DNA of 64,000 bases from Aeromicrobium fastidiosum. Lineage in GTDB: Bacteria; Actinomycetota; Actinomycetes; Propionibacteriales; Nocardioidaceae. The notes under the pieces were generated by a model that saw only the letters and a list, made by a program, of their open reading frames with translations, searched no databases and had not been told where the DNA came from. Numbering within the stretch: the first letter of the stretch is position 1; each line of letters starts with the position of its first letter. This document shows, one piece after another, positions 47,055-55,888 of the stretch. The stretch spans positions 1,054,001 through 1,118,000 of the forward strand of contig NZ_JAGIOG010000001.1 of assembly GCF_017876595.1 (NCBI RefSeq), read 5' to 3'. The position numbers and the translations under genes are program-made.

Positions 47055-47716
47055 TGTCCGATCTTCGTACCCTGCTGCACGAGGCAGCACCCCAGCCGAC
47101 CGCCGTCTCCGAGCTCGTCGTCGAGCGCGACCTCGTGCGTGCTCGACGTGCCCTGCGCGTGCGCCGGGCGCGCCGCACGGGCATCGCCGGCGGGCTGGTC
47201 GCGGCCTCCACCCTCGCGGCCTTGGCGGTCGTCAACCCGGGCAGCGCGCCGTCGACCCCGTCCGCGACGGTCAGCACCCAGCCGGGCGACGCGGGCATCG
47301 AGCTCGTGGCGTACACCGGGGCTCAGCCGAGCGGCTTCGAGCTCGACAAGGTGCCTGCCGGCTGGGCTGTGCGCGACAGCACGCCGAGCCTGCTGACGCT
47401 GGCTCCCGAAGGCACCAGCGCTCCGGCGACCGCCGGCGGACCGACGAGCCTGGTCGGCACGATCGCGGTCTCGACCCAGAGCGACACGGGCATCCCCTCG
47501 GGCGTCCGGCTCGACGACGTCACGGTCGGCGGCCGACCCGCGGTCATCGCCCACATGCTGGGCTCCGGCGACACCAGGACGCTGTTCCTCGAGCAGGCAC
47601 CGGGCACGTACCTGACGATCCAGGTGTGGGACGGGCTCGGCTGGGACAACGCCCGCATCGCCGAGTTCGCGGCGTCGGTGCACGTCACCGGCGACGCGAA
47701 GCCCACCGTCGGCTGA
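47054..47716 (+). CDS. Single-pass membrane protein, candidate anti-sigma factor
   Basis: A 220-residue protein: an N-terminal cytoplasmic segment (DLRTLLHEAAPQPTAVSELVV), a basic stretch, one helix (GIAGGLVAASTLAALAVV, about 45-62), and an extracytoplasmic Thr/Ser/Pro-rich plus globular domain. No zinc HxxxCxxC motif is seen, so it is not a ZAS-type anti-sigma, but position and topology fit a membrane partner for the sigma factor. It ends directly at the convergent hydrolase stop. Confidence 0.75.
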   Translation: MSDLRTLLHEAAPQPTAVSELVVERDLVRARRALRVRRARRTGIAGGLVAASTLAALAVVNPGSAPSTPSATVSTQPGDAGIELVAYTGAQPSGFELDKVPAGWAVRDSTPSLLTLAPEGTSAPATAGGPTSLVGTIAVSTQSDTGIPSGVRLDDVTVGGRPAVIAHMLGSGDTRTLFLEQAPGTYLTIQVWDGLGWDNARIAEFAASVHVTGDAKPTVG

Positions 47717-48595
47717 TCAGCCCTGGCGACCGAGGTGACCGTCGAGCCACGCGATGACGTCGGCGGTCACCTCGTCGCGGTTGGTCTCGTTGAGGATCTC
47801 GTGCCGTCCCTGCGCGTAGAGCTTCACCTCGACGTCGGCGACTCCCGCGTCGCGGTAGCGCGTCGCGAGCAGCTCGATCAGATCGCCGCCGCCGGCGAGG
47901 GGGTCGTCCGTGCCTGAGGCGAGCAGGATCGGCAGCTCGGAGCGGATGCCCGCCAGCGCCGACGGGTCGGCGAGGCGCTCGGTGCCGGCGAACAGGGACG
48001 GCAACGTCTCGGGCGGCAGGTCGAAGCCGCACAGCGGATCGGCGACGTAGGCGTCGACCTCGGCCTCGTCGCGCGACAGCCACTCGTAGCCCGTGCGGTG
48101 CTCGAACGGGGCGTTGAACGCGCTGAGGTCATCGACCGGTCCGTCGCCCATGCCGGCCGCGAGGACGTCGAGCGCCGTGGACCCGGACAGCACGACGGCG
48201 TCGTACAGCTCGGAGTGGTCGAGCAGCACGTGCTGGGTGGCGAACGACCCCATCGAGTGCCCGAGCAGCACGAGCGGCAGGTCGGGGTGCTGGGTGCGCA
48301 GCTGCTCGCCCAGCTGGACGACGTCCGCCTGCAGGCCCGCGAATCCGGGGGCCCCGAAGTCGCCGGGTGCCGCGTGGATCGAGCGGCCGTGACCGCGGTG
48401 ATCGCTCGCGTGCACGTGGTAGCCCGCCGCGTTCAGCGCCGTCGCGAAGCGGTCGTAGCGACCGGAGTGCTCGGCGAGGCCGTGCGCGATCTGGACGACG
48501 CCGCGCGCGGCCGCTCCGTGGGGCAGCGGCCACGCATAGGTCGCGATGTCGATGCCGTCCTGCTGCGAGCTGAAAGATCCCTCGAGGTAGGTCAT
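47717..48595 (-). CDS. Alpha/beta hydrolase, monoacylglycerol-lipase-like
   Basis: A 292-residue hydrolase of the S33/hydrolase_4 group. HGLAEHSGRYDRFATAL and SDHRGHGRS precede the nucleophile motif GHSMGSF (Ser). The acid and His are in SGTDDPLAGG and GRHEILNETN. These match lysophospholipase and monoglyceride lipase-like enzymes. Substrate uncertain. Its stop abuts that of the anti-sigma-like gene. Confidence 0.9.
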   Translation of the reverse strand: MTYLEGSFSSQQDGIDIATYAWPLPHGAAARGVVQIAHGLAEHSGRYDRFATALNAAGYHVHASDHRGHGRSIHAAPGDFGAPGFAGLQADVVQLGEQLRTQHPDLPLVLLGHSMGSFATQHVLLDHSELYDAVVLSGSTALDVLAAGMGDGPVDDLSAFNAPFEHRTGYEWLSRDEAEVDAYVADPLCGFDLPPETLPSLFAGTERLADPSALAGIRSELPILLASGTDDPLAGGGDLIELLATRYRDAGVADVEVKLYAQGRHEILNETNRDEVTADVIAWLDGHLGRQG

Positions 48596-48627
48596 GCCAC
48601 TCAGCGTGCCAGAGGAGAGGTCCTCGA

Positions 48628-49059
48628 TCAGAGCCGGTTGAGCACCGTCACCATGTCGTCCTCGGTGTCGCTGCCGATCTTCTCGAAGACCAGCTTGACG
48701 ATCGGGGTGGCGAGCTTGGCCGCACCGCTCATCTCGATGACGGCTTCGTACGTGATCTCGCTGCCCGAGCCGGACGGCACGACCGTGATGGTGTCGGTCG
48801 TCGTGGCGGTCTCGTTCTTGCCGCTGAACACGACCTTCGAGTCGGTCAACTCGTCGAGCGTGTACTCCAGCTCGGTCGAGACCCCGGCGATCTTGGAGGT
48901 GTTGTGCCACGTGCTGCCGACGGTCAGGGGTCCGTCGTCGATGCGGACACACTTCTCGGTGCCCGGGTCCCACTCCTCGGCGTGGGAGAAGTCCTTGAGG
49001 TAGTCGAGCACCACGGACGGCGCGGGGGTCACGATGAACGTCCTGCTGATGGTTGTCAT
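48628..49059 (-). CDS. SRPBCC-family protein (polyketide cyclase/START-like)
   Basis: A 143-residue hydrophobic-ligand-fold protein (TTISRTFIVTPAPSVVLDYL, then DFSHAEEWDPGTEKC, ending GSDTEDDMVTVLNRL). Such proteins bind lipids or small aromatic molecules; no ligand is evident. It is divergent from the DUF2975 gene with a 101-bp gap holding a dyad, and encoded just downstream of and in the same direction as the hydrolase. Confidence 0.85.
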   Translation of the reverse strand: MTTISRTFIVTPAPSVVLDYLKDFSHAEEWDPGTEKCVRIDDGPLTVGSTWHNTSKIAGVSTELEYTLDELTDSKVVFSGKNETATTTDTITVVPSGSGSEITYEAVIEMSGAAKLATPIVKLVFEKIGSDTEDDMVTVLNRL

Positions 49060-49110
49060 GCGAGTGACGTACCCGCCTCGGGGTTGCGCAACCAGACAGG
49101 AACGACCTAA

Positions 49111-49129
49111 TCTATCGTTGCTCGATAGA
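49111..49129. promoter_or_regulatory. Dyad between SRPBCC gene and DUF2975 gene
   Basis: TCTATCG-ttgct-CGATAGA, 7-bp arms with a 5-base spacer, in the divergent gap 32 bases before the DUF2975 ATG. Candidate operator for the HTH protein encoded at 49655. Confidence 0.6.
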
Positions 49130-49160
49130 AAACTGTCGAACTTCGAGTCGAGGAGCCGCC

Positions 49161-49655
49161 ATGTCCGTCATGACGATCAGAGCGCTGCGCATCGTGCTGG
49201 GGCTGGCGATGGTGGCATCCGTGCTGGTGCAGGTGGTTGCCGTGCCGGGCCTGTCCCGTGACTTGGGCACAGATTCCGACGTCGCCGACGTCCGCGTGCC
49301 TCTCATCGTCATCGTGGTGCTCGGCGTGCTGATGGCGCAGGTGTGCGCGGTCTGCATCTGGCGGCTGCTGTCGATGGTGCGCCGCGGCACGGTCTTCACC
49401 TCGGCTGCGCTTCGGTGGGTCGACGTGATCGTCGGCGCGATCGCCGGGGCCGCCCTGCTCTGCTTCGCTCTCGGCGCGGTGCTCGCGCCGGGCGAGGCGG
49501 TCGCGCCAGGGGTCGTCCTGCTGCTCGGGTTCCTGGGTCTCCTCGTCGCCGGCGTCGCTCTGGTCGTCTGGGTTCAGCGCACGCTGCTGGCGCAGGCCAT
49601 CGCCCGCGACGCCGAGGCGCGGGTCCTGCAGGCCGAGCTCGACGAGGTGGTCTGA
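49161..49655 (+). CDS. DUF2975 membrane protein
   Basis: A 164-residue protein with four predicted helices, beginning MSVMTIRALRIVLGLAMVAS. DUF2975 proteins are commonly encoded with a small Cro/C1 regulator, as here, where the next ATG overlaps this stop by one base. GAGGAG precedes the ATG. Function unknown; often linked to membrane or peptide stress in other bacteria. Confidence 0.85.
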   Translation: MSVMTIRALRIVLGLAMVASVLVQVVAVPGLSRDLGTDSDVADVRVPLIVIVVLGVLMAQVCAVCIWRLLSMVRRGTVFTSAALRWVDVIVGAIAGAALLCFALGAVLAPGEAVAPGVVLLLGFLGLLVAGVALVVWVQRTLLAQAIARDAEARVLQAELDEVV

Positions 49656-49873
49656 TGCCGATCGTCGTCGACATCGACGTCATGCAGGCGCGCCGCAAGC
49701 TCTCGGTCGCCGAGCTCGCCGAGCGGGTCGGCATCACGCCGGCCAATATCGCGGTGCTCAAGAACGGACGCGCCAAGGCCGTCCGGTTCACGACGCTCGA
49801 GGCGCTGTGCGAGGTGCTCGACTGCCAGCCCGGCGACCTCCTGCGGTGGGTGCCGGAAGACTCGGCTCGTTGA
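49655..49873 (+). CDS. Small Cro/C1-type (YozG-like) HTH regulator
   Basis: A 72-residue protein almost entirely a helix-turn-helix domain: RRKLSVAELAERVGITPANI then AVLKNGRAKAVRFTTLEALC then EVLDCQPGDLLRW. The pattern equals the XRE regulators that accompany DUF2975 genes (YozG group). Overlaps the DUF2975 stop by one base, so the pair is coupled. It probably binds the dyad at 49111-49129. Confidence 0.87.
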   Translation: MPIVVDIDVMQARRKLSVAELAERVGITPANIAVLKNGRAKAVRFTTLEALCEVLDCQPGDLLRWVPEDSAR

Positions 49874-49908
49874 GCGGCGAGGAAGAGGTCGAGGCAGCCC
49901 GTCTCCAA

Positions 49909-49967
49909 TGTTAACGCTCACAATTGTTTCAGGAAATGGTTGACAGGCGTAATGTGAGCGTTAACAA
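49909..49967 (+). promoter_or_regulatory. Promoter with two LacI-type operators before the arabinose operon
   Basis: TGTTAACGCTCACA (49909-49922) and its complement TGTGAGCGTTAACA (49953-49966) are centred 44 bases apart. TTGACA at 49940-49945 and the TAACAA/AACAAT region (49962-49968) form a sigma-70-type promoter, so the second operator covers the -10. Binding by the LacI protein of this cluster is inferred. Confidence 0.8.
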
Positions 49968-50083
49968 TCGAGGCCATGGTGATGCAGGTCACTCAGAGCC
50001 TGCACCACTTCGCGTGTCCGGATGTCCGCCCGCCACGCACCCCTGACCGCCGGTCCGGGGACCACCACGATGGAGGAAACACC

Positions 50084-51079
50084 ATGTTGAAGAAGATCAT
50101 CACGGCCACGGCGGGTGTAGTTCTCGTCGGTGGGCTGGCGGCCTGCGGAAGCAGCAGCTCCGACGGAGCGGGCAGCAGCTCGGGCGGCGGCGACATCTCG
50201 ATGGGCTTCGCGCAGGTCGGCGCGGAGAGTGGCTACCGCACCGCCAACACCGAGTCGATCAAGGCGGCCGCGAAGTCGGCCGGGATCGACCTGAAGTTCT
50301 CCGACGCGCAGCAGAAGCAGGAGAACCAGATCAAGGCGATCCGCTCCTACATCCAGCAGAAGGTCGACGTCATCGCCTTCAGCCCGGTCGTCGAGACCGG
50401 CTGGGACACCGTCCTCCAGGAGGCCAAGCGCGCCAAGATCCCCGTGATCCTCACCGACCGCGCCGTCGACTCCAAGGACGACAGCCTCTACGAGTCCTTC
50501 CTCGGATCTGACTTCGTCGTCGAGGGCGAGAAGGCAGGCGACTGGCTGGTCCAGAACGCCGACACCAGCGACACCGACGGCGACGGGACGATCCGCGTGG
50601 CCGAGCTGCAGGGCACGACCGGCGCCGCTCCCGCGATCGATCGCAAGGAGGGCTTCGAGGAGAAGATCGCTGCCGACGACAAGATCGACATCATCGCGTC
50701 CCAGAGCGGCGACTTCACCCGCGACGGTGGCAAGAAGGTCATGGAGTCGTTCCTGAAGTCCAACGACAACATCGACGTCGTCTTCGCGCACAACGACGAC
50801 ATGGCCCTCGGCGCGATCGAGGCCATCGAGGCCGCCGGCAAGAAGCCCGGCACCGACATCAAGATCATCTCGATGGACGGCGTCCGCGACGCCATGCAGG
50901 CGCTTGCCGACGGCAAGATCAACTTCATCGTCGAGTGCAACCCGCTGTTCGGCGACCAGCTGATGGAGATCGCCAAGAACGTCGTCGACGGCAAGAAGGT
51001 CGACAAGCGGGTTCTGGTCGAGGAGGGCACGTTCGACCAGGAGCAGGCCAAGGCCGCGCTGCCCGACCGCAAGTACTGA
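50084..51079 (+). CDS. ytfQ: Furanose-sugar-binding lipoprotein (YtfQ-like)
   Basis: A 331-residue periplasmic-type binding protein made a lipoprotein by GGLAACGSSS (Cys ~22). It matches E. coli YtfQ through much of its length: GFAQVGAESGYRTANTES, QQKQENQIKAIRSYIQQ, SQSGDFTRDGGKKVMESF and AHNDDMALGAIEAIEAAG. YtfQ binds galactofuranose and arabinofuranose. Here the neighbouring ara genes point to L-arabinose. GGAGGAAA lies before the ATG. A strong hairpin follows the gene. Confidence 0.93.
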   Translation: MLKKIITATAGVVLVGGLAACGSSSSDGAGSSSGGGDISMGFAQVGAESGYRTANTESIKAAAKSAGIDLKFSDAQQKQENQIKAIRSYIQQKVDVIAFSPVVETGWDTVLQEAKRAKIPVILTDRAVDSKDDSLYESFLGSDFVVEGEKAGDWLVQNADTSDTDGDGTIRVAELQGTTGAAPAIDRKEGFEEKIAADDKIDIIASQSGDFTRDGGKKVMESFLKSNDNIDVVFAHNDDMALGAIEAIEAAGKKPGTDIKIISMDGVRDAMQALADGKINFIVECNPLFGDQLMEIAKNVVDGKKVDKRVLVEEGTFDQEQAKAALPDRKY

Positions 51080-51086
51080 GAGCGGT

Positions 51087-51115
51087 GGGTGCGGGGGTCC
51101 TGGACCCCCGCACCC
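51087..51115 (+). terminator. Intercistronic hairpin after the binding-protein gene
   Basis: GGGTGCGGGGGT (51087-51098) pairs perfectly with ACCCCCGCACCC (51104-51115) around a 5-base loop, 8 bases after the stop. It probably attenuates the rest of the operon or stabilises the upstream message. Confidence 0.75.
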
Positions 51116-51186
51116 GTCACCTCCCGTTCGTCCCACCACTCGGCGATCCACACGTCGCCGGTTCCCACGCACCGGAAGGACCACCC

Positions 51187-52809
51187 ATGACCGTCAGCCT
51201 TGAGCGTGACCCATCACCCTCAGCCGCAGACGCGGTCCCGGTCGTCGCCATGAGCGGTGTCGAGATCGCCTTCCCGGGCGTCAAGGCGCTCGACGGCGTG
51301 GGCCTGAGGTTGTTCGCCGGGGAGGTCCACTCGCTGATGGGCGAGAACGGTGCCGGCAAGTCGACGCTGATCAAGGCGCTGACCGGTGTGTACGACATCG
51401 ACGCCGGCACGATCGTCGTCGAGGGCGTCGATCGGCACTTCGCGACACCCTCCGCCGCGCAGGACGCCGGCATCAGCACGGTGTACCAAGAGGTCAACCT
51501 CTGCGCCAACCTGACCGTGGCCGAGAACATCATGCTGGGCCGCGAGCCGCGACGGTTCGGACGCATCGACTTCAAGAGCATGAACCGCCGGGCAGCCGCG
51601 CTGCTCGAGCGCCTCGACCTCGACATCGACCCGCGGTCGGTCCTCGCGGAGCACCCCATCGCGGTGCAGCAGCTGGTCTCGATCGCCCGGGCGCTCGAGG
51701 TCGACGCCCGCGTGTTGATCCTTGACGAGCCGACGTCGTCGCTGGACGCCGACGAGGTCGCGCAGCTGTTCGTGGTGATCCGCCGCCTCCGTGACGCCGG
51801 CGTCGCGGTCGTCTTCGTCTCGCACTTCCTCGACCAGGTCTTCGACATCTCCGACCGCCTGACGGTGCTGCGCAACGGCACGTTCGTGGGCGAGTACCTG
51901 ACTCGTGACATCACGCCGGTCGGTCTGGTCTCGAAGATGCTCGGCCGCGAGCTCGACGCACTCACCGACCTCGACGACGAGAGCCGCGCGCCGGCCTCGG
52001 CCGTCCCCGGTGCCGAGCCCGTCGTCCGGGCCGTCGGAATCGGCCGCAAGGGCGTCATCGAGCCCATCGATCTCGATCTCTTCGAGGGCGAGGTCGTCGG
52101 TGTCGCGGGGCTGCTCGGCTCGGGCCGCACCGAGCTGGCCCGCCTGCTGTTCGGTGCCGACCGGTCCGACGAGGGGTCCATCGAGGTGCGCGGCCGGCTC
52201 ACGAAGCTGCGCACTCCGCGCGCCGCGATCGGCCAGGACATCGCGTTCTGCAGCGAGAACCGTCGGTCGGAGGGCGTGGTCGGCGACCTGTCGGTGCGCG
52301 ACAATCTCGTGCTGGCCCTGCAGGCCTCGCGCGGGTGGCTGCGACCCATCCCCCAGAAGACCAAGGACGCTCTCGTCGCTCGGTACGTGGAGGCGCTCGA
52401 CATCCGCCCCGCCAACCCCGATGCCCTGTTGCGCAACCTCAGTGGCGGCAACCAGCAGAAGGTGCTGTTGGCTCGGTGGCTGATCACGCAACCGAAGGTC
52501 ATGATCCTCGACGAGCCGACCCGCGGCATCGACATCGGTGCCAAGACGCAGATCCAGAAGCTCGTGTCCGAGCTGGCCCGCGACGGCATGTCGGTCGTGT
52601 TCATCTCCGCCGAGCTGGAGGAGGTGCTCCGCATCAGCGACCGGGTCGTGGTCATGCGTGACCGCCGCAAGATCTCGGACCGCCGCAACGTCGACACCTC
52701 GGTGGCCGACCTGATGGAGACCATCGCCGCCGGAAGCTCCGAGCCCGACGGCACACGACGAGACGGTGCGGGCCTGACCGGCACCGATGGAGGCCCTACC
52801 GATGCGTGA
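51187..52809 (+). CDS. ytfR: Sugar ABC transporter ATPase with two ATP-binding domains (YtfR-like)
   Basis: A 540-residue tandem ATPase, close to E. coli YtfR. The first domain has Walker A GENGAGKS and Walker B LILDEPTSSLD, and a degenerate signature (HPIAVQQLVSIAR). The second has GLLGSGRTE in place of Walker A, signature LSGGNQQKVLLARW and MILDEPTRGID, the sugar-transporter pattern. It energises the permease pair that follows. ATG 51187; GGAAGGA is upstream. The 3' end overlaps the next gene by eight bases. Confidence 0.93.
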   Translation: MTVSLERDPSPSAADAVPVVAMSGVEIAFPGVKALDGVGLRLFAGEVHSLMGENGAGKSTLIKALTGVYDIDAGTIVVEGVDRHFATPSAAQDAGISTVYQEVNLCANLTVAENIMLGREPRRFGRIDFKSMNRRAAALLERLDLDIDPRSVLAEHPIAVQQLVSIARALEVDARVLILDEPTSSLDADEVAQLFVVIRRLRDAGVAVVFVSHFLDQVFDISDRLTVLRNGTFVGEYLTRDITPVGLVSKMLGRELDALTDLDDESRAPASAVPGAEPVVRAVGIGRKGVIEPIDLDLFEGEVVGVAGLLGSGRTELARLLFGADRSDEGSIEVRGRLTKLRTPRAAIGQDIAFCSENRRSEGVVGDLSVRDNLVLALQASRGWLRPIPQKTKDALVARYVEALDIRPANPDALLRNLSGGNQQKVLLARWLITQPKVMILDEPTRGIDIGAKTQIQKLVSELARDGMSVVFISAELEEVLRISDRVVVMRDRRKISDRRNVDTSVADLMETIAAGSSEPDGTRRDGAGLTGTDGGPTDA

Positions 52810-53851
52810 CACCCGCAACCCCCTCGTCTGGCCGATCGCGGCCCTGGCCGCGCTGCTGCTGATCAACCTCGTCGTCAGCCCGTCGTTCTTCTCGATCGAC
52901 GTCCGCAACGGCCAGCTGTACGGCAACCTGATCGACATCCTGCGCAATGCCGCCCCGACGCTGCTGATCGCCGTCGGGATGACGCTGGTCATCGCGACGC
53001 GCGGCATCGACCTCTCGGTCGGCGCGATCGTTGCGATCGCGGGCGCCGTGACGTGCACCCACATCGCCGGCTCCAGCCAGCCCGCGAGCGCCTCGACGGC
53101 GCTGGTCGCGATGGGCATGGCCATCGCGCTGTGCCTGGCTCTCGGCGTCTGGAACGGCTTCCTGGTCTCGGTCATCGGCATCCAGCCGATCATCGCGACG
53201 CTCGTGCTGATGACGGCCGGCCGCGGTCTGGCCATGCTGATCACCGATGGTCAGATCGTCACCGTGAACAACCCGACGTTCAGCAAGGTCGGCGCGGGAT
53301 TCGTGTTCGGCGTCCCGCTGGCCATCTTGATCTCCGGCGTCGTCTTCGCGGCGGTCGCTCTCGTGGTCCGACGGACGGCGCTCGGTCTGCTCATCCAGGC
53401 CGTCGGCATCAACCCCGAGGCCAGTCGGCTCGCGGGCGTGAGGTCGCGCAGCATCGTCTGGACGGTCTACGTCTTCGTCGCGATCTGTGCCGCGGTCGCC
53501 GGGCTCATGATCGCCTCCAACACCAAGGCCGCCGATGCCAACAACGCGGGGCTGTTCATCGAGCTCGACGCAATCCTCGCGGTGGTCATCGGTGGCACCT
53601 CGCTCGCCGGCGGACGGTTCTCCCTCGTGGGGACCGCGATCGGCGCCCTGTTCATCCAGACTCTCACCACGACGGTCTACGCGACGGGCATCCCGCCCGA
53701 GACGACCTTGGTCTTCAAGGCCGTCGTCGTGATCGCGGTGTGCCTGCTGCAGTCGCCCAAGGCCAGGGCAGTCCTGGTCCCACGACGCCGCACATCACCC
53801 CCCGCGGCCGCCCCGTCCGCCCCGACGCCGACCGCCCCGACAGGAGCATGA
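52802..53851 (+). CDS. ytfT: Sugar ABC transporter permease (YtfT-like)
   Basis: A 349-residue permease with about nine helices: AAPTLLIAVGMTLVIATRGID and LSVGAIVAIAGAV are the ribose/galactose-type permease pattern, followed by GIQPIIATLVLMTAGRG. ATG at 52802 is preferred because GGAGG sits seven bases before it; the upstream ATG at 52787 has none. Pairs with the YjfF-like permease. Confidence 0.92.
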   Translation: MRDTRNPLVWPIAALAALLLINLVVSPSFFSIDVRNGQLYGNLIDILRNAAPTLLIAVGMTLVIATRGIDLSVGAIVAIAGAVTCTHIAGSSQPASASTALVAMGMAIALCLALGVWNGFLVSVIGIQPIIATLVLMTAGRGLAMLITDGQIVTVNNPTFSKVGAGFVFGVPLAILISGVVFAAVALVVRRTALGLLIQAVGINPEASRLAGVRSRSIVWTVYVFVAICAAVAGLMIASNTKAADANNAGLFIELDAILAVVIGGTSLAGGRFSLVGTAIGALFIQTLTTTVYATGIPPETTLVFKAVVVIAVCLLQSPKARAVLVPRRRTSPPAAAPSAPTPTAPTGA

Positions 53852-53852
53852 G

Positions 53853-54866
53853 ATGACCCTCCAGCTCGATCCGCCGCAGGTCGGCGCACGTATCAAGCCC
53901 CGTCGGCGCATCGGCGTCGTCCCGCAACGCTTCTGGTCGGTCATCGCGACGTTCGCGCTGCTGATCGCGATGTTCGGCACCGGCGCTTCACGCTACGAGG
54001 GCTTCGCCTCACCGCAGGTGGTGCTCAACCTCTTCGTCGACAACTCGTTCCTGATCGTGCTCGCGGTCGGCATGACCTTCGTGATCCTCACGGGAGGCAT
54101 CGACCTGTCGGTGGGTGCCGTCGTGGCCCTCTCGACGATGATCGCGGCGTCGACGCTGCGGGCAGGATGGCCGGCCCTCGCGACGGTCGTGGCGGTGCTT
54201 CTCGTCGGCACCGTGCTGGGGCTGCTGATGGGCCTGGTGATCCACTACTTCGAGATCCAGCCCTTCATCGTGACCCTCGCCGGGATGTTCCTGGCGCGCG
54301 GCCTCTGCTACGTCGTGAGCGTCGACTCGATCCCCATCACGAACGGCAGCTTCCAGAAGGTGGCCCAGGGCACGGTGCCGCTGCCGGGCGGACTGTTCGT
54401 CACTCCGGCCGTGCTCATCGCACTCGTGGTGGTCGGCATCGGGATGTACGTGTTGCACCAGACACGGTTCGGACGCACGGTGTACGCCGTGGGTGGCAGC
54501 GAGCAGTCGGCGACCCTCATGGGCCTGCCTGCCGCCCGCGTCAAGGTCGGCGTCTACGTCATCAGCGGCTTCTGCTCGTCCTTGGCCGGCCTGCTGTTCA
54601 GCGTCTACAGCCTCTCCGGCTACAGCCTCGCGGCCGTCGGCATGGAGCTTGACGCGATCGCGGCCGTCGTGATCGGCGGCACTCTGCTCACCGGCGGCTC
54701 GGGGCTCGTCATCGGCTCGATGCTCGGGGTCCTGGTGCTCGGCACCATCCAGACGTTCATCTCCTTCGACGGCACGCTCAGCTCGTGGTGGACCCGCATC
54801 ACGATCGGCCTGCTCGTGCTGGTCTTCGTCGTGGTCCAGAGGCTGTTCTCGCGGGGCCCGCGATGA
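53853..54866 (+). CDS. yjfF: Sugar ABC transporter permease (YjfF-like)
   Basis: A 337-residue permease, the partner of YtfT: FVILTGGIDLSVGAVVALST, then FEIQPFIVTLAGMFLARGLCY and GLLFSVYSLSGYS. It ends VVQRLFSRGPR with the stop overlapping the next ATG (ATGA). Together with YtfT it makes the heterodimeric channel of the furanose importer. Confidence 0.92.
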   Translation: MTLQLDPPQVGARIKPRRRIGVVPQRFWSVIATFALLIAMFGTGASRYEGFASPQVVLNLFVDNSFLIVLAVGMTFVILTGGIDLSVGAVVALSTMIAASTLRAGWPALATVVAVLLVGTVLGLLMGLVIHYFEIQPFIVTLAGMFLARGLCYVVSVDSIPITNGSFQKVAQGTVPLPGGLFVTPAVLIALVVVGIGMYVLHQTRFGRTVYAVGGSEQSATLMGLPAARVKVGVYVISGFCSSLAGLLFSVYSLSGYSLAAVGMELDAIAAVVIGGTLLTGGSGLVIGSMLGVLVLGTIQTFISFDGTLSSWWTRITIGLLVLVFVVVQRLFSRGPR

Positions 54867-55888
54867 CGGTCGAGCGGGTGCACGCGCCGGTCATGGCAGA
54901 TGTTGCCCGCATGGCGGGGGTCTCGCACCAGACGGTGTCGCGAGTCATCAACGAGATGCCCAACATCCGCCCGGAGACGCGGGCCAAGGTGCTCGAGGCC
55001 ATCAGTGTCCTGGGCTACCGGCCCAACAGGGCTGCTCGCGCCCTGGTCACCCGTCGGTCGTCGACGATCGGCATCATCAGCACCGAGACCGGGCTGTACG
55101 GACCCAACAGCATCCAGCGCACCGTCGAGGAGTCGGCGCGGCAGGCAGGCTACTTCGCGGGGTCGGTGAGCCTGCAGACCGTGACCGAGGACGGACTGAC
55201 TGGCGCGATCGAGCACCTGCTGCGCCAGAGCGTCGAGGGCATCGTGCTGATCGCGGCCCAGTACGCGGCGCTCGACCTGATCGGCCGCCAGGACTTCGGC
55301 GTGCCGTTCCTCGTCGTCGACGCGGACGTCGAGCGGGCCGACCTCGCAGTGGGCGTCGACCAGCACCGCGGTGCGTATGAAGCCACGCGGCACCTGCTCG
55401 GGCTCGGACATACCCGCATCGCTCACGTGCGCGGCCCGGTGCAGTGGACAGAGGCGGAGGCGCGGCGACAGGGGTGGGAGGACGCGATCCGCGAGGCGGG
55501 GCACGAGCCGGGTCGGCTCTACCTCGGCGACTGGACGGCCCGCAGCGGTTACGCCGCAGGCCGGGAGCTGCTCGCCGATCGCGACAGCACCGCCGTCTTC
55601 CTTGCGAACGACCAGATGTCGGTGGGGCTGCTCCGCGCCGCCAACGAGGCCGGGCTCGTGGTGCCGAACGACCTCAGCGTCGTCGGCTTCGACGACTCGC
55701 CGGAGTCGGAGTACCTCACCCCGCCCCTCACGACCGTTCGACAGAACTTCCACGAGGTCGGGCGCCGGGCGATCGCGGTGCTCGACGCAGCGATCACCGG
55801 CCGTCCAGACGCCACACCCCGGGTCATCGAGCCCGAGATCATCCTGCGGTCGAGCACGGCCGCCCTTCCGAGAGCAGGTTCGACGTGA
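54863..55888 (+). CDS. LacI-family transcriptional regulator of the arabinose cluster
   Basis: A 341-residue regulator: HTH MADVARMAGVSHQTVSRVINEM with hinge (GYRPNRAARALVTRRSSTIG), then a periplasmic-binding-like sensor domain (VVGFDDSPESEYLTPPLTTVRQNF near the end). It sits inside the operon between the permeases and araB and overlaps both neighbours by four bases. It likely binds the two operators at 49909-49966, and the sugar relieves repression. Confidence 0.93.
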   Translation: MTVERVHAPVMADVARMAGVSHQTVSRVINEMPNIRPETRAKVLEAISVLGYRPNRAARALVTRRSSTIGIISTETGLYGPNSIQRTVEESARQAGYFAGSVSLQTVTEDGLTGAIEHLLRQSVEGIVLIAAQYAALDLIGRQDFGVPFLVVDADVERADLAVGVDQHRGAYEATRHLLGLGHTRIAHVRGPVQWTEAEARRQGWEDAIREAGHEPGRLYLGDWTARSGYAAGRELLADRDSTAVFLANDQMSVGLLRAANEAGLVVPNDLSVVGFDDSPESEYLTPPLTTVRQNFHEVGRRAIAVLDAAITGRPDATPRVIEPEIILRSSTAALPRAGST

